Source: Halopseudomonas litoralis (GTDB lineage: Bacteria; Pseudomonadota; Gammaproteobacteria; Pseudomonadales; Pseudomonadaceae). Taken from it: a stretch of 64,000 nucleotides of DNA. Under the pieces are notes generated by a model. The model saw nothing but the letters and a program-made list of their open reading frames with translations, did no database searches and was not told where the DNA came from. How positions within the stretch are numbered: position 1 is the first letter of the stretch; each line of letters begins with the position of its first letter. This document shows positions 36,585-45,515 of this stretch, in pieces. The translations under genes and the position numbers were made by a program. The DNA lies in the NCBI RefSeq assembly GCF_900105005.1, contig NZ_LT629748.1, positions 2,108,001 through 2,172,000 of the forward strand. Reading direction: 5' to 3'.

Positions 36585-36684
36585 GCGTGGCACCTCCCGG
36601 TGTGGTAAAAAATGATTTGAGAATCTGGTCGCGCAGAATAGCACCGACCTCGCCTGTCAGCTAGTCGGCAACAGAGCCAGAACA

Positions 36685-37425
36685 TCACGTATCTGCGTCC
36701 GGCTCCATATCATCGACGGACGGCGGTAACAGATCATTGAAATCGGTTTTCAGATCGGTTTCCATGGCATTGAGCTCTTCCAGCAATGCCCCGAAATCAC
36801 CCGCACCGACCTGATCAGTTGCGGCCAACGGCGTCACTGGCATCCATTCCGGTGCTGTTTCCCCGGCGGCTTCACCAGCAGCTGCCGGCGGCAAGTCATC
36901 GCTGATTTCACGCAACTCAGCCAGCGGCGGCAGATCCGCGAGGCCGCACAGATTGAAATAATCGAGAAATTGCCGCGTGGTGGCATACATCGCCGGACGC
37001 CCCGGAACCTCTCGATGCCCAACCACCCGTACCCATTCACGCTCGAGCAAGGTGCGGATAATCTGGCTGCTGACCGCGACACCGCGGACATCCTCGATTT
37101 CACCGCGGGTGATGGGCTGCCGGTAGGCAATCAGCGACAGGGTTTCCAGCAGCGCCCGGGAGTAGCGTTGCGGGCGCTCTTCCCATAGACGGCTGACCCA
37201 GGGCGAATGTTCGTCACGTACCTGCAGTCGCCAGCCGCTGGCTACCTCGCGCAGTTCCACCGAGCGCTCCGCGCAATCATCTGCCAGCCGCGACAGGGCC
37301 TTACGCAGCGTGTCCAGCGACGGTGCCGGGTCATCAAGCAGCTCACGCATGCGCTCCAATGACAGGGGTTTGGTGGAGGCCTGCAGCAGCGCCTCGAGAA
37401 TCCGTTCAAGCGGTGGTCGGGTCAT
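36685..37425 (-). CDS. scpB: Segregation and condensation protein B
   Basis: Encodes 246 residues with two winged-helix domains. The family segments ALLETLSLIAYRQPITRGE and ARPGRPAMYATT-like VPGRPAMYATTRQFLDYF are clear. It partners ScpA in kleisin-type condensin complexes. The start overlaps the scpA stop by 20 bases. The C-terminal 80 residues are acidic and variable. Confidence 0.95.
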   Translation of the reverse strand: MTRPPLERILEALLQASTKPLSLERMRELLDDPAPSLDTLRKALSRLADDCAERSVELREVASGWRLQVRDEHSPWVSRLWEERPQRYSRALLETLSLIAYRQPITRGEIEDVRGVAVSSQIIRTLLEREWVRVVGHREVPGRPAMYATTRQFLDYFNLCGLADLPPLAELREISDDLPPAAAGEAAGETAPEWMPVTPLAATDQVGAGDFGALLEELNAMETDLKTDFNDLLPPSVDDMEPDADT

Positions 37426-38275
37426 CGCTTTTCACCTTGACGTGAATGGGAGCAAGAGGTTCGCTCTGCACCAGATCGATCAGTTGCTCCTTGACCAGTT
37501 CGAGTACCGCCATGAAGGTGACCACCACTCCGAGCCGGCCTTCGCTGACCTGGTAGAGACTGATGAACGGGACGAACTGCCCGCCCTTCAACCGCTCCAG
37601 CACCTCGGCCATGCGCTCGCGGGTGGACAGTGTCTCGCGGCTGACCTGGTGACTCTCGAACATGTCGGCGCGCCGCAGCACCTCGGTGAGCGCCAGCAAC
37701 AGTTCGTTCATGCTCACATCCGGGTGCGCGGCGCGTGCCTCCACAGCTGGCGGCGCCGCAGCCGCCAGGGTTATATCTCGCCCAACCCGCGGTAGCGCAT
37801 CGAGATCTTCCGCCGCCTGACGAAACCGCTCATATTCCTGCAGCCGACGAATCAGCTCGGCGCGCGGATCGTCGTCGTCAAAGTCACCACCATGGTCCTC
37901 CTCATGGCGCGGCAGCAACATGCGCGACTTGATCTCGGCCAGCATGGCGGCCATGACCAGGTATTCTGCCGCGAGCTCCAACCGCACTGCCTGCATCAGC
38001 TCGACATAGCCCATGTACTGGCGAGTGATTTCAGCGACGGGGATATCGAGGATATCGAGATTCTGCCGACGGATCAGATACAACAGCAGATCCAGCGGCC
38101 CTTCGAAGGTATCGAGAAAGACTTCGAGCGCCTCGGGAGGAATGTACAGATCCTGAGGCATCTCGGTAACCGGCTGACCATTGACAACGGCCAGCGGCAA
38201 TTCATGCTGTACGGGACCCGGCAGCTCGGCAGCCGACTCGCTCTGCGCCAACTGCTCTGGTTCCCGGGCGTTCAT
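37406..38275 (-). CDS. scpA: Segregation and condensation protein A
   Basis: Encodes 289 residues. The kleisin N-terminus reads FEGPLDLLLYLIRRQNLDI near residue 52, and AAEYLVMAAMLAEIKSRMLL follows. It bridges the SMC heads with ScpB. An unusual N-terminal extension of about 45 residues (rich in E, Q, P) precedes the kleisin part; the extension is common in pseudomonads. Overlaps the trpS stop by one base. Confidence 0.95.
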   Translation of the reverse strand: MNAREPEQLAQSESAAELPGPVQHELPLAVVNGQPVTEMPQDLYIPPEALEVFLDTFEGPLDLLLYLIRRQNLDILDIPVAEITRQYMGYVELMQAVRLELAAEYLVMAAMLAEIKSRMLLPRHEEDHGGDFDDDDPRAELIRRLQEYERFRQAAEDLDALPRVGRDITLAAAAPPAVEARAAHPDVSMNELLLALTEVLRRADMFESHQVSRETLSTRERMAEVLERLKGGQFVPFISLYQVSEGRLGVVVTFMAVLELVKEQLIDLVQSEPLAPIHVKVKSDDPTTA

Positions 38276-39495
38276 CAGCCGCGACGGTAGTTCAGGCCGA
38301 TGGCCTGGCGTACTTCGGCCAGGGTATCGCGCGCCGCATCGCGGGCGCGCTCGGCACCTTCAGTGAGGATCAGGCGCACGGCATCCGGGTTGTTCTCATA
38401 CTCCACAGCCCGCGCCTGCATCGGTGCCAGCTCGGTGCAGATGGCATCGATAACCGGCTTCTTGCAATCCAGACAACCGATACCCGCGCTGCGGCATCCC
38501 TGGTTCACCCAGTCATGGGTGGCCTTGTCGGTATAGACCAGATGCAGCTGGTAGACCGGGCACTTGTCCGGGTCACCCGGGTCGGTACGGCGTACCCGTG
38601 CCGGGTCAGTCGGCATGCGTCGAACCTTCTCGCTGACCTCATCGGTGGTGTCACGCAGAGTGATGGTATTACCATAGGACTTGGACATCTTCTGCCCATC
38701 AAGACCGGGCATTTTCGATGCCGGGGTCAGCAATGCCTGGGGCTCGGGGAGGATAACCTTGCCGCCGCCTTCGAGGTAGCCGAACAGCCGTTCCTTGTCA
38801 CCCAGAGTGATGTTCTGCTGCTCCTGCAGCAGCGCGCGGGCGGTGTCCAGCGCCTCGGCGTCGCCCTTTTCCTGATAGGCGGTGCGCAGATTGCTGTACA
38901 GTTTGGCAGCCTTCTTGCCCATCTTCTGAATGGCGGCGCGTGCCTTGTCTTCAAAGCCCGCCTCCTTGCCGTACAGATGGTTGAAGCGGCGCGCCAGCTC
39001 ACGGGTGATCTCGACATGGGACAGCTGGTCGGCACCGACCGGCACCAAGCCGGCACGGTAGACGAGGATGTCCGCACTCATCAGCAACGGATAACCGAGG
39101 AAGCCGTAGGTGGCCAGATCCAGGTCGCGGAGTTTTTCCTGCTGATCCTTGTAGGTCGGCACCCGCTCCAACCAGCTCAGCGGCGTGGACATGGACAGCA
39201 GCAGATTCAGCTCGGCGTGTTCGGGCACTTGCGACTGAATGAACATGGTCGCGGAGGTGCCACTGACACCGGCAGCCAACCAATCGATCATCATATCCCA
39301 GACGTTCTGTTCGATATCCTGCGGGGTCTCGTACAGGGTGGTCAATGCGTGCCAGTCGGCTGCAAAGAAGAAGCACTCATACTCATGCTGCAGCTTTACC
39401 CAGTTCTTGAGCACGCCATGATAATGACCTAAATGCAGGCGGCCGGTGGGGCGCATGCCCGATACTACCCGGCGCTGGGATTCAACGGAACTCAA
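38275..39495 (-). CDS. trpS: Tryptophanyl-tRNA synthetase
   Basis: Encodes 406 residues. Class I motifs are HLGHYHG (HIGH) near residue 22 and GQKMSKSYG (KMSKS) near residue 280. Longer than the 334-residue E. coli enzyme; it has the TrpS form with an insert between residues 165 and 240. Followed directly by scpA, as in other pseudomonads. Confidence 0.95.
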   Translation of the reverse strand: MSSVESQRRVVSGMRPTGRLHLGHYHGVLKNWVKLQHEYECFFFAADWHALTTLYETPQDIEQNVWDMMIDWLAAGVSGTSATMFIQSQVPEHAELNLLLSMSTPLSWLERVPTYKDQQEKLRDLDLATYGFLGYPLLMSADILVYRAGLVPVGADQLSHVEITRELARRFNHLYGKEAGFEDKARAAIQKMGKKAAKLYSNLRTAYQEKGDAEALDTARALLQEQQNITLGDKERLFGYLEGGGKVILPEPQALLTPASKMPGLDGQKMSKSYGNTITLRDTTDEVSEKVRRMPTDPARVRRTDPGDPDKCPVYQLHLVYTDKATHDWVNQGCRSAGIGCLDCKKPVIDAICTELAPMQARAVEYENNPDAVRLILTEGAERARDAARDTLAEVRQAIGLNYRRG

Positions 39496-39551
39496 AGGTA
39501 ACTCCTGATTGTCTGGTGATACGTCATGTTGGCAATGGGGTATTTATTATG

Positions 39552-40184
39552 TCATTCACGGCTGACGCCGAAAGGTTCCGGGTCGCCGCGACCGATGCGG
39601 CGCACTTCGGTTTCGCCATTGAGCAGCGCGACCACTGTGGTTGGTTCGATGGTGCATGCGCCGCTGTCGATGATCAGATCGACATGCTTGTCCAGACGTT
39701 CGCGAATATCGTCGGGATCGGTCAACGGCAAATCGTCGCCGGGCATCAGCAGGGTCACGCTCATCAATGGCTCCCCCAACTCTTCAAGCAGCGCCAGGGT
39801 AATCTGGTGATCGGGAATGCGCAGCCCTATGGTCCGCCGCTTGGGGTGCAGCAGGCGCCTGGGCACTTCACTGGTGGCGTGCAGAATGAAGGTATAAGGC
39901 CCCGGTGTGTTGCCCTTCAGCAACCGAAAGGTGGCATTGTCGACCTTGGCATAGACGCCCAGCTCCGACAGGTCACGGCAGACCAGAGTGAAGTTGTGCT
40001 TGTCATCCAGTTGACGCAGGCGACGAATACGCTCCAACGCGCTCTTGTCACCCAGATGACAGCCCAGAGCGTAGGCCGAATCGGTCGGGTAAGCGATCAC
40101 TCCACCGTTGCGCACGACGTCCGCCGCCTGACTGATCAGACGCGATTGCGGATTGTCCGGGTGAATCTGGAAATATTGGCTCAC
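39552..40184 (-). CDS. yciO: YciO-type threonylcarbamoyl-AMP synthase family protein
   Basis: Encodes 210 residues of the Sua5/YrdC/YciO fold. Family motifs are GGVIAYPTDSAYALGC near the N-terminus and PGPYTFILHAT. YciO has the nucleotide and tRNA-related surface of TsaC but much weaker activity in E. coli, so its role is unsettled. It lies 14 bp after the PHP-domain RNase gene. Confidence 0.92.
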   Translation of the reverse strand: MSQYFQIHPDNPQSRLISQAADVVRNGGVIAYPTDSAYALGCHLGDKSALERIRRLRQLDDKHNFTLVCRDLSELGVYAKVDNATFRLLKGNTPGPYTFILHATSEVPRRLLHPKRRTIGLRIPDHQITLALLEELGEPLMSVTLLMPGDDLPLTDPDDIRERLDKHVDLIIDSGACTIEPTTVVALLNGETEVRRIGRGDPEPFGVSRE

Positions 40185-40198
40185 GGCTGCATTCTCGT

Positions 40199-41101
40199 TC
40201 AGTTTCCCGGCAGTCTAGAGTCTGTGGCCGCCATATCGCAAGCTGCGTCGCCGGGGAACCGCGCATCATGCCACACCGGCGCACAGTCCGCGGGCAAGGG
40301 CGTCATTTTACCCAGCGCCATCCACGGCGAATCAGGATGATGGAAGTCGCTGCCACAACTGGCCAGAAAACCGAATTCGCTACTCATCCGCGCCAGCACC
40401 GCCACCTGTTCCGGCGCCTGCTTGCCATTGGACACCTCAATGCCACGCCCACCGGCCTGGGCAAAGTCACGCAGCAGCCGGCGGATACGGGTGCGAGTAA
40501 AGCCGTAATGCCAGGGATGCGCCAGCACCGCAATGCCGCCAGCGGCACGCAGTTGTTCCACCGCTTGCTCCAGTTCCGGCCAGTGCTGTTTGATATCTCC
40601 CAGCTTGCCCGCTCCCAACCACTTGCGAAAGGCTTCGGCGCGATCGCGCACATACCCGGCCTGCACCATCCAGTCGGCAAAATGCGGGCGCGCCGGAGGG
40701 CTGCCCGGATCACTGCCGGTCGCCTGCTGCACTGCCAGTGCGCCTTCCAACGCACCGGGCATGCGCTTGGCGGCCAGCCGGGTGGCAATCTGCTCGGCAC
40801 GCTGCCAACGCCCATCGCGCACAGCGGCCAGCGCTTCCAGCAGCGTCGGCGACTGCATATCAAAGCCGTAACCGAGAATATGTATAGTGTGGCCCTGCCA
40901 TTGCGCGGACAACTCGACGCCACTGACCCAGCGCATGCCATGGGCCACCGCAGCCTGCTGCGCTTCAGCCAGGCCATCGACACAATCGTGGTCGGTCAAT
41001 GCCACCAGATCGATCCCGGCCGCCGCTGCCCGCGCCATCAGCTCTGCGGGCCCAAGGGCGCCGTCCGAGGCCGTACTGTGCATGTGCAGATCCGCTAACA
41101 A
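40199..41101 (-). CDS. rnm: PHP-domain 5'-3' exoribonuclease (RNase AM, YciV)
   Basis: Encodes 300 residues from a TTG at 41101, which sits five bases after GGGAG. A second TTG at 41161 gives 320 residues but a poor ribosome-binding site. Metal-binding motifs of the PHP domain are LHMHSTASDG at the start, ALTDHD near residue 35, and later AHPWHY and GSDFHHPD. In E. coli the enzyme matures the 5' ends of rRNAs. Confidence 0.9.
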   Translation of the reverse strand: MLADLHMHSTASDGALGPAELMARAAAAGIDLVALTDHDCVDGLAEAQQAAVAHGMRWVSGVELSAQWQGHTIHILGYGFDMQSPTLLEALAAVRDGRWQRAEQIATRLAAKRMPGALEGALAVQQATGSDPGSPPARPHFADWMVQAGYVRDRAEAFRKWLGAGKLGDIKQHWPELEQAVEQLRAAGGIAVLAHPWHYGFTRTRIRRLLRDFAQAGGRGIEVSNGKQAPEQVAVLARMSSEFGFLASCGSDFHHPDSPWMALGKMTPLPADCAPVWHDARFPGDAACDMAATDSRLPGN

Positions 41102-41228
41102 GGTGTCTCCCGGGTCATCAACTGAAAGAATTTGGTTATTATGCCGTCTGGGCGCTGACAATGCCTAACCGATGGCATAACTTACTGCATTGTTTACCGC
41201 CCAAAGTCATCATTCCCAAGGAACCGAC

Positions 41229-41531
41229 ATGTTATACGCCATCATGGCCAGCGATGCCCCCGGTACGCTTGACGCGCGGCTGGCAGCCCGCTCCGAGCAC
41301 CTTACCCGTCTTCAGCAATTGCAGGATGCAGGCCGCTTGCTGCTGGCAGGGCCACATCCGGCGATCGACTCGAATGATCCCGGCAGCGCCGGGTTTACCG
41401 GCAGCCTGGTGGTGGCCGAATTCGCTTCCCTGGAGGACGCGCAAAGCTGGGCTGACAGCGATCCTTATATTGCCGCCGGGGTTTACGATCAGGTTCTGGT
41501 GAAACCTTTCAAACGTGTCCTGCCGGCCTGA
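41229..41531 (+). CDS. yciI: YciI-like protein
   Basis: Encodes 100 residues from ATG 41229. A single YciI domain with [11 protein letters not shown] and [14 protein letters not shown], the conserved His-Asp pair of the fold. Related to muconolactone isomerase-like dimers; activity unknown. Close to the next gene (15 bp). Confidence 0.92.
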   Translation: MLYAIMASDAPGTLDARLAARSEHLTRLQQLQDAGRLLLAGPHPAIDSNDPGSAGFTGSLVVAEFASLEDAQSWADSDPYIAAGVYDQVLVKPFKRVLPA

Positions 41532-41546
41532 CGAGGAGAGTCCCGA

Positions 41547-41957
41547 ATGTCGATCCGCACTCTGATGCTACCTTTGCTTCTGCTACTGCCACTGGCATCG
41601 CAGGCCCAGCAAGCCGACGCCCCGCCTGAACAGGACGCCGCTGTTGTCGAGCTGGATGCCGTGCAGGATGTCGGCACCCTGCAAGCCGAGTTGGCCAAGG
41701 TGGAAGCCGAGCGCCAGCGGCTGGCCGATGAACTGGCCAATACCGTCGATCATGCCGAGGTCGAACAACTCAACAGACAGAATCTGGCCCTGCGTGATCG
41801 TCTGTCGGCCATGGAACAGGTTGCCGACAATAACCAGGCTGAACAACAGCGCAAGTGGTTCATCATTGGTGGCGCAACCGTCGCCGGCAGTCTGATACTG
41901 GGCTGGCTGCTGGCCCAGCTCGGTGGACGTCGCAAACGCAACGAGTGGCTGAATTGA
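41547..41957 (+). CDS. Signal-peptide, coiled-coil, single-helix membrane protein
   Basis: Encodes 136 residues: a cleavable-type signal (MLPLLLLLPLASQAQ), a coiled coil (about 45-105), a transmembrane helix (WFIIGGATVAGSLILGWLL), and a basic C-terminus RRKRNEWLN. This resembles the C-terminal half of TIGR04211/YgiM-type proteins without their SH3 domain. Its TGA overlaps the TTG start of the response regulator gene, so it is the first gene of the cpx-like operon and may belong to that system. Confidence 0.78.
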   Translation: MSIRTLMLPLLLLLPLASQAQQADAPPEQDAAVVELDAVQDVGTLQAELAKVEAERQRLADELANTVDHAEVEQLNRQNLALRDRLSAMEQVADNNQAEQQRKWFIIGGATVAGSLILGWLLAQLGGRRKRNEWLN

Positions 41958-42628
41958 GTCAGACCGTACTGATGATCGACGATGACCAGGAGCTCTGCGA
42001 GCTGCTGGGCTCCTGGCTGGCGGCCGAAGGTTTCTCCCTGACCAGCGTGCACGATGGCGCCGCCGGACTCGACGCCGCCCGCGCCGGCAGCTACGAGGCC
42101 ATCGTGCTGGACATGATGCTGCCCAGCATGAACGGGCTGGAGGTGCTGCGCGCCCTGCGCCAGACCTGCAATACCCCGCTGCTGATGCTCAGCGCGCGCG
42201 GCGAACCTGTGGATCGCATTCTCGGCCTCGAGCTGGGTGCGGATGATTATCTGGCCAAACCCTGCGACCCGCGTGAACTGGTAGCCAGACTGCGGGCGCT
42301 GCTACGTCGCGCTGCACCCGCACCCGACGACCAGGCCCTGCTACTTGGCGACCTGCGCATGGACACCGGCAGCCTGATGGTCTGGCAGAACGATGAACTC
42401 CTGACCCTGACCCAGACCGAGGCGCTGATCCTGCGCGAATTGCTGGAACGTCCCGGCCAGCTGATCGATCGACAGAACCTGTCGCGTCAGGCCCTGGGCA
42501 AACCGCTCGGCCCGCATGACCGCAGCCTGGACATGCACATGAGCAATCTGCGACGCAAACTCGGCCCCCATGCCGACGGGCGCCCGCGCATCCAGTCGAT
42601 CCGCGGACGCGGCTATCTGTACAGCTGA
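41954..42628 (+). CDS. cpxR: CpxR-like OmpR-family response regulator
   Basis: Encodes 224 residues from a TTG at 41954 that overlaps the previous stop (TTGA). The receiver domain has the DD pair (MIDDDQE), phospho-Asp in VLDMMLPSMNG, and Lys in YLAKPCDP. The winged-helix domain ends with RIQSIRGRGYLYS. The coupled start means this regulator is made with the coiled-coil membrane protein. Expected to control envelope-stress genes, including the following cpxP-like gene. Confidence 0.88.
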   Translation: MSQTVLMIDDDQELCELLGSWLAAEGFSLTSVHDGAAGLDAARAGSYEAIVLDMMLPSMNGLEVLRALRQTCNTPLLMLSARGEPVDRILGLELGADDYLAKPCDPRELVARLRALLRRAAPAPDDQALLLGDLRMDTGSLMVWQNDELLTLTQTEALILRELLERPGQLIDRQNLSRQALGKPLGPHDRSLDMHMSNLRRKLGPHADGRPRIQSIRGRGYLYS

Positions 42629-42737
42629 GCGGATTTACATTGCCTTTACCATCCACCAGCCCTGACTGACAACTCGGCAGCTAGACTGGTTACCACTGGC
42701 CGGACACTCCGGTCATGTGCAAACCAGGAGATACCCC

Positions 42738-43112
42738 ATGAAAAAGACATTGATTGCAGGTCTGTTCACCTTTACCACCGCTGTATCCTGCGCGGCACTC
42801 GCCATGCCCGGCAATGACAAGGACATGGAAAAGTACCACGAGAAGCATTTGGACCGGATTGCCACTGAACTGGAGCTGACCGCCGAGCAGAAAGAACAGA
42901 TGCGCAGCGTGCACGAAGAGCAGTTCGAGAAAATGAAAGCGCTGCATGAAGAAAAACAAGAGAAGGTTGATGCCATTCTCACCGATGAACAGCGCGAAAA
43001 AATGCAGGAAATGCGTGAAGAGAAACGCGAGAAAATGAAGCAGCACATGAAGGATCGCAAAGACCACAAAGGCGACAAACCCGACGACTCTCACTCATCT
43101 GACGCCAACTGA
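42738..43112 (+). CDS. cpxP: CpxP/Spy-family periplasmic protein
   Basis: Encodes 124 residues from ATG 42738. A signal peptide (TLIAGLFTFTTAVSCAALA) precedes a highly charged helical body with two LTxxQ-type motifs (LTAEQKEQM and LTDEQREKM), the mark of this chaperone-like family. The C-terminal 20 residues are His/Lys/Asp rich. Sitting between regulator and kinase, it fits a CpxP-like inhibitor of the sensor; the 110-bp gap upstream may carry a promoter. Confidence 0.88.
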   Translation: MKKTLIAGLFTFTTAVSCAALAMPGNDKDMEKYHEKHLDRIATELELTAEQKEQMRSVHEEQFEKMKALHEEKQEKVDAILTDEQREKMQEMREEKREKMKQHMKDRKDHKGDKPDDSHSSDAN

Positions 43113-43117
43113 TACGC

Positions 43118-44497
43118 ATGCGGCTGTTCTGGAAAGTCTTTGCCGTTCTCTGGCTCGCCACTCTGCTGGTTGGCGGCTCGGGATTTCTGATCAGCCGCGC
43201 GCTGCAGCAGGACTGGATGCTGCTGCAGTTCCATCCCAAACTGCGTGACTTCAGCGAACAGCTGGTCACAGTATATGAACAGCAGGGCCCGGACGCGGCC
43301 CAGCTGTGGCTGGAAGGTCAGCGCAGAGACAACCGTCTGCGTGCACAGCTGTTTGATGCCCAGGGGCAACGCCTGATTGACGGCACCCTGCCCACTCTCC
43401 CCCGTTTTGATACACCGGACCAGAGCGGACCGGAGCGCACCCGGCACGGGCGATTGTTCCAGCTGGCCTGGGATTCCGAGCGAGCGCAATATCAGCTGCT
43501 GCTGCATGTGCCCTCCACCGAGCTGTTCCGCTGGCAGCACACCCCCTTTGCAATGATCACCAATGTCAGCATCGCCCTGCTCTTGCTGGCACTGGTGAGC
43601 CTGCTGCTCAGTCGCTACCTGACCGGCCCGCTGAGAAAGCTCGGCGTCGCCGCTCAGGATCTGGCGCAAGGCCGGTTCGACGATAAGACCCTGGCAGATA
43701 TAGGCGCACGCCGGGATGAAATCGGCGACCTGTCGCGACGTTTCCGCAGTATGGGCAACCGTGTACAGAGCCTGCTCGACAGTCAGAACCAACTGATGCG
43801 CGACATCTCCCATGAGTTGCGCTCTCCGCTGGCGCGACTGCGCATCGGACTGGCGCTGGGCAATAAACAGGGTCTGGAGGTGGATGACCCCCTGTGGCCC
43901 AGACTGGACCGCGAATGCAGTCGGCTGGACAGCCTGATCGACGACATCCTCACGCTCAGCCGCCTGGATGCCCAGAGCGTCCCACTGGAAGTGATTGATC
44001 TGGACCGGCTGATCAGTGACGCCGTGGAGGATGCGCGCTTCGCCGCCGACCGGCAGCGCCTGAAGATACAGGGCGCGACGGGTCGCACGGTCAACGGCTG
44101 GCCGGATCAACTGGCCAGCGCGCTCGACAACCTCTTGCGTAATGCTCTGCGTTTTTCACCCAGCGACGGGCTGATCAGTATCGAGCTGTCAGCCAACGCG
44201 CAGGGCAGTGATATTCGCGTGACCGATGAAGGCCCCGGTGTACCTGAGGAGTGGCTCCCGCGACTCGGCGAGCCCTTTGCTCGCGTACCGGGGCAGCCAG
44301 CAGACAGCGGCCACGGCCTTGGCCTGGCGATTGCCCGCCGAGCAGTTGCCCGACATGGCGGCACGCTCGACTTCAGCCTGGGCAAATCAGGCGGCCTGAG
44401 CGCCCATATCCATCTGCCGCATCAGCTCTCCGGCCAGCGTCGGAAGAAATCGCGGGGTTCCAGTTCCGGCGCCGCCCTGTCGGGGGTCATTGACTGA
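43118..44497 (+). CDS. cpxS: CpxA-like sensor histidine kinase
   Basis: Encodes 459 residues. Two transmembrane helices (about 5-27 and 146-168) bound a periplasmic domain of about 115 residues. A HAMP domain, the H-box DISHELRSPLARLR (His near residue 230) and ATPase boxes (NLLRNALRF, DEGPGVP, GHGLGLAIA) follow. Its last 76 bp overlap the 3' end of the convergent nitroreductase gene; the added tail (RRKKSRGSSSG) lies past the normal kinase end. Confidence 0.93.
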   Translation: MRLFWKVFAVLWLATLLVGGSGFLISRALQQDWMLLQFHPKLRDFSEQLVTVYEQQGPDAAQLWLEGQRRDNRLRAQLFDAQGQRLIDGTLPTLPRFDTPDQSGPERTRHGRLFQLAWDSERAQYQLLLHVPSTELFRWQHTPFAMITNVSIALLLLALVSLLLSRYLTGPLRKLGVAAQDLAQGRFDDKTLADIGARRDEIGDLSRRFRSMGNRVQSLLDSQNQLMRDISHELRSPLARLRIGLALGNKQGLEVDDPLWPRLDRECSRLDSLIDDILTLSRLDAQSVPLEVIDLDRLISDAVEDARFAADRQRLKIQGATGRTVNGWPDQLASALDNLLRNALRFSPSDGLISIELSANAQGSDIRVTDEGPGVPEEWLPRLGEPFARVPGQPADSGHGLGLAIARRAVARHGGTLDFSLGKSGGLSAHIHLPHQLSGQRRKKSRGSSSGAALSGVID

Positions 44498-44985
44498 CCG
44501 AGATACAGAAAGGCAATGATCTTCTCGTGCGCCTGCAAGCCCAGCCCTTCCCGCACCAGCGGATCATAGGCCAGCTCACCGGTACGCCATACCGCGCCCA
44601 GCCCCAGGGCATGGGCCGCGACCAACATGTTGCCGACCGCAACCGCGCAGGACATATCCTGCTCGATTTCCGGAACCTTGGGATGTACTCGCGCACTGCT
44701 GATGGCGATGATGATCATCGGTGCCCGCTGCGGCAGGCTGGGCGCGCGCAGTACTTCAGCCGCGTTCGGGTCACCGGTCCTGTTCAGGGCGGAGACAGTG
44801 AAGAGCTCGCCCAGCCGTTCCAGTCCCTGACCTTCCAGGACCAGAAAGCGCCATGGCCGCAGGCGAGCGTGGTCCGGCGTGCGCAGCGCGGCCTGGAAGA
44901 GCGCCTCCTGCTGCTCGGGGGTCGGGGCCGGCCCGATCAATCGGGGCATGGAAACCCGGTTGTGCAATGCGGTCAGTGCGTCCAT
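44422..44985 (-). CDS. Nitroreductase family protein (YdjA-like)
   Basis: Encodes 187 residues from ATG 44985. The N-terminus (HNRVSMPRLIGPAPTPEQ) and RTPDHARLRPWRFLVLEG are those of the YdjA group of small FMN nitroreductases. GLGAVWRTGELAYDP is also typical. Physiological substrate unknown. The C-terminal end (DFFRRW) is conserved in the family, so the overlap with cpxS is on the kinase's account. Confidence 0.9.
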   Translation of the reverse strand: MDALTALHNRVSMPRLIGPAPTPEQQEALFQAALRTPDHARLRPWRFLVLEGQGLERLGELFTVSALNRTGDPNAAEVLRAPSLPQRAPMIIIAISSARVHPKVPEIEQDMSCAVAVGNMLVAAHALGLGAVWRTGELAYDPLVREGLGLQAHEKIIAFLYLGQSMTPDRAAPELEPRDFFRRWPES

Positions 44986-45097
44986 TATCATCAGACTCCA
45001 GATACATGAGAGTCGGATCATACCAAAGTCGGCCAGCTGACCGGCTCTGCCAGTGGCCGCCGCGATGACCACCCGCAAAAATAAAAAGGAGAGCGTC

Positions 45098-45427
45098 ATG
45101 CCCATCACCGAAACATCCAGTCAGACTCGCGAATTCCACTCGTTTGCCGAGTTCTATCCGTTCTACCTCAGCGAGCACAGCAATGACACCAGCCGGCGCC
45201 TGCATTACATCGGCAGCAGTCTGGTATTGCTGGTCCTGCTCGTGGCCGTTGTCAGTGGCAACGCCTGGTGGTTGCTGGCCATCCCCCTGGCAGGCTACGG
45301 CTTCGCCTGGGTCGGGCATTTTTTCTTCGAGAAGAACCGGCCTGCCACCTTCAAATACCCGCTCTACAGCTTCATGGGTGACTGGGTCATGCTCAAGGAT
45401 ATGCTCACCGGGCGAATCCGCTTCTGA
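45098..45427 (+). CDS. Mpo1-like (DUF962) membrane protein
   Basis: Encodes 109 residues from ATG 45098. Conserved family features are EFYPFYLSEHS, RRLHYIGSSL, and GHFFFEKNRPATFKYPLYSF. Two or three transmembrane helices lie between 40 and 90. Yeast Mpo1 is an iron-dependent dioxygenase in fatty acid alpha-oxidation; whether the bacterial proteins do the same is not known. Confidence 0.9.
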   Translation: MPITETSSQTREFHSFAEFYPFYLSEHSNDTSRRLHYIGSSLVLLVLLVAVVSGNAWWLLAIPLAGYGFAWVGHFFFEKNRPATFKYPLYSFMGDWVMLKDMLTGRIRF

Positions 45428-45515
45428 CCGGTGGCAGATTGTCGAGCCGCCGACAGTCGCACCGCCAGCTGCGGTGTAGCATCCGGCGTATAACGATAAT
45501 CACAGGAGATATGCC

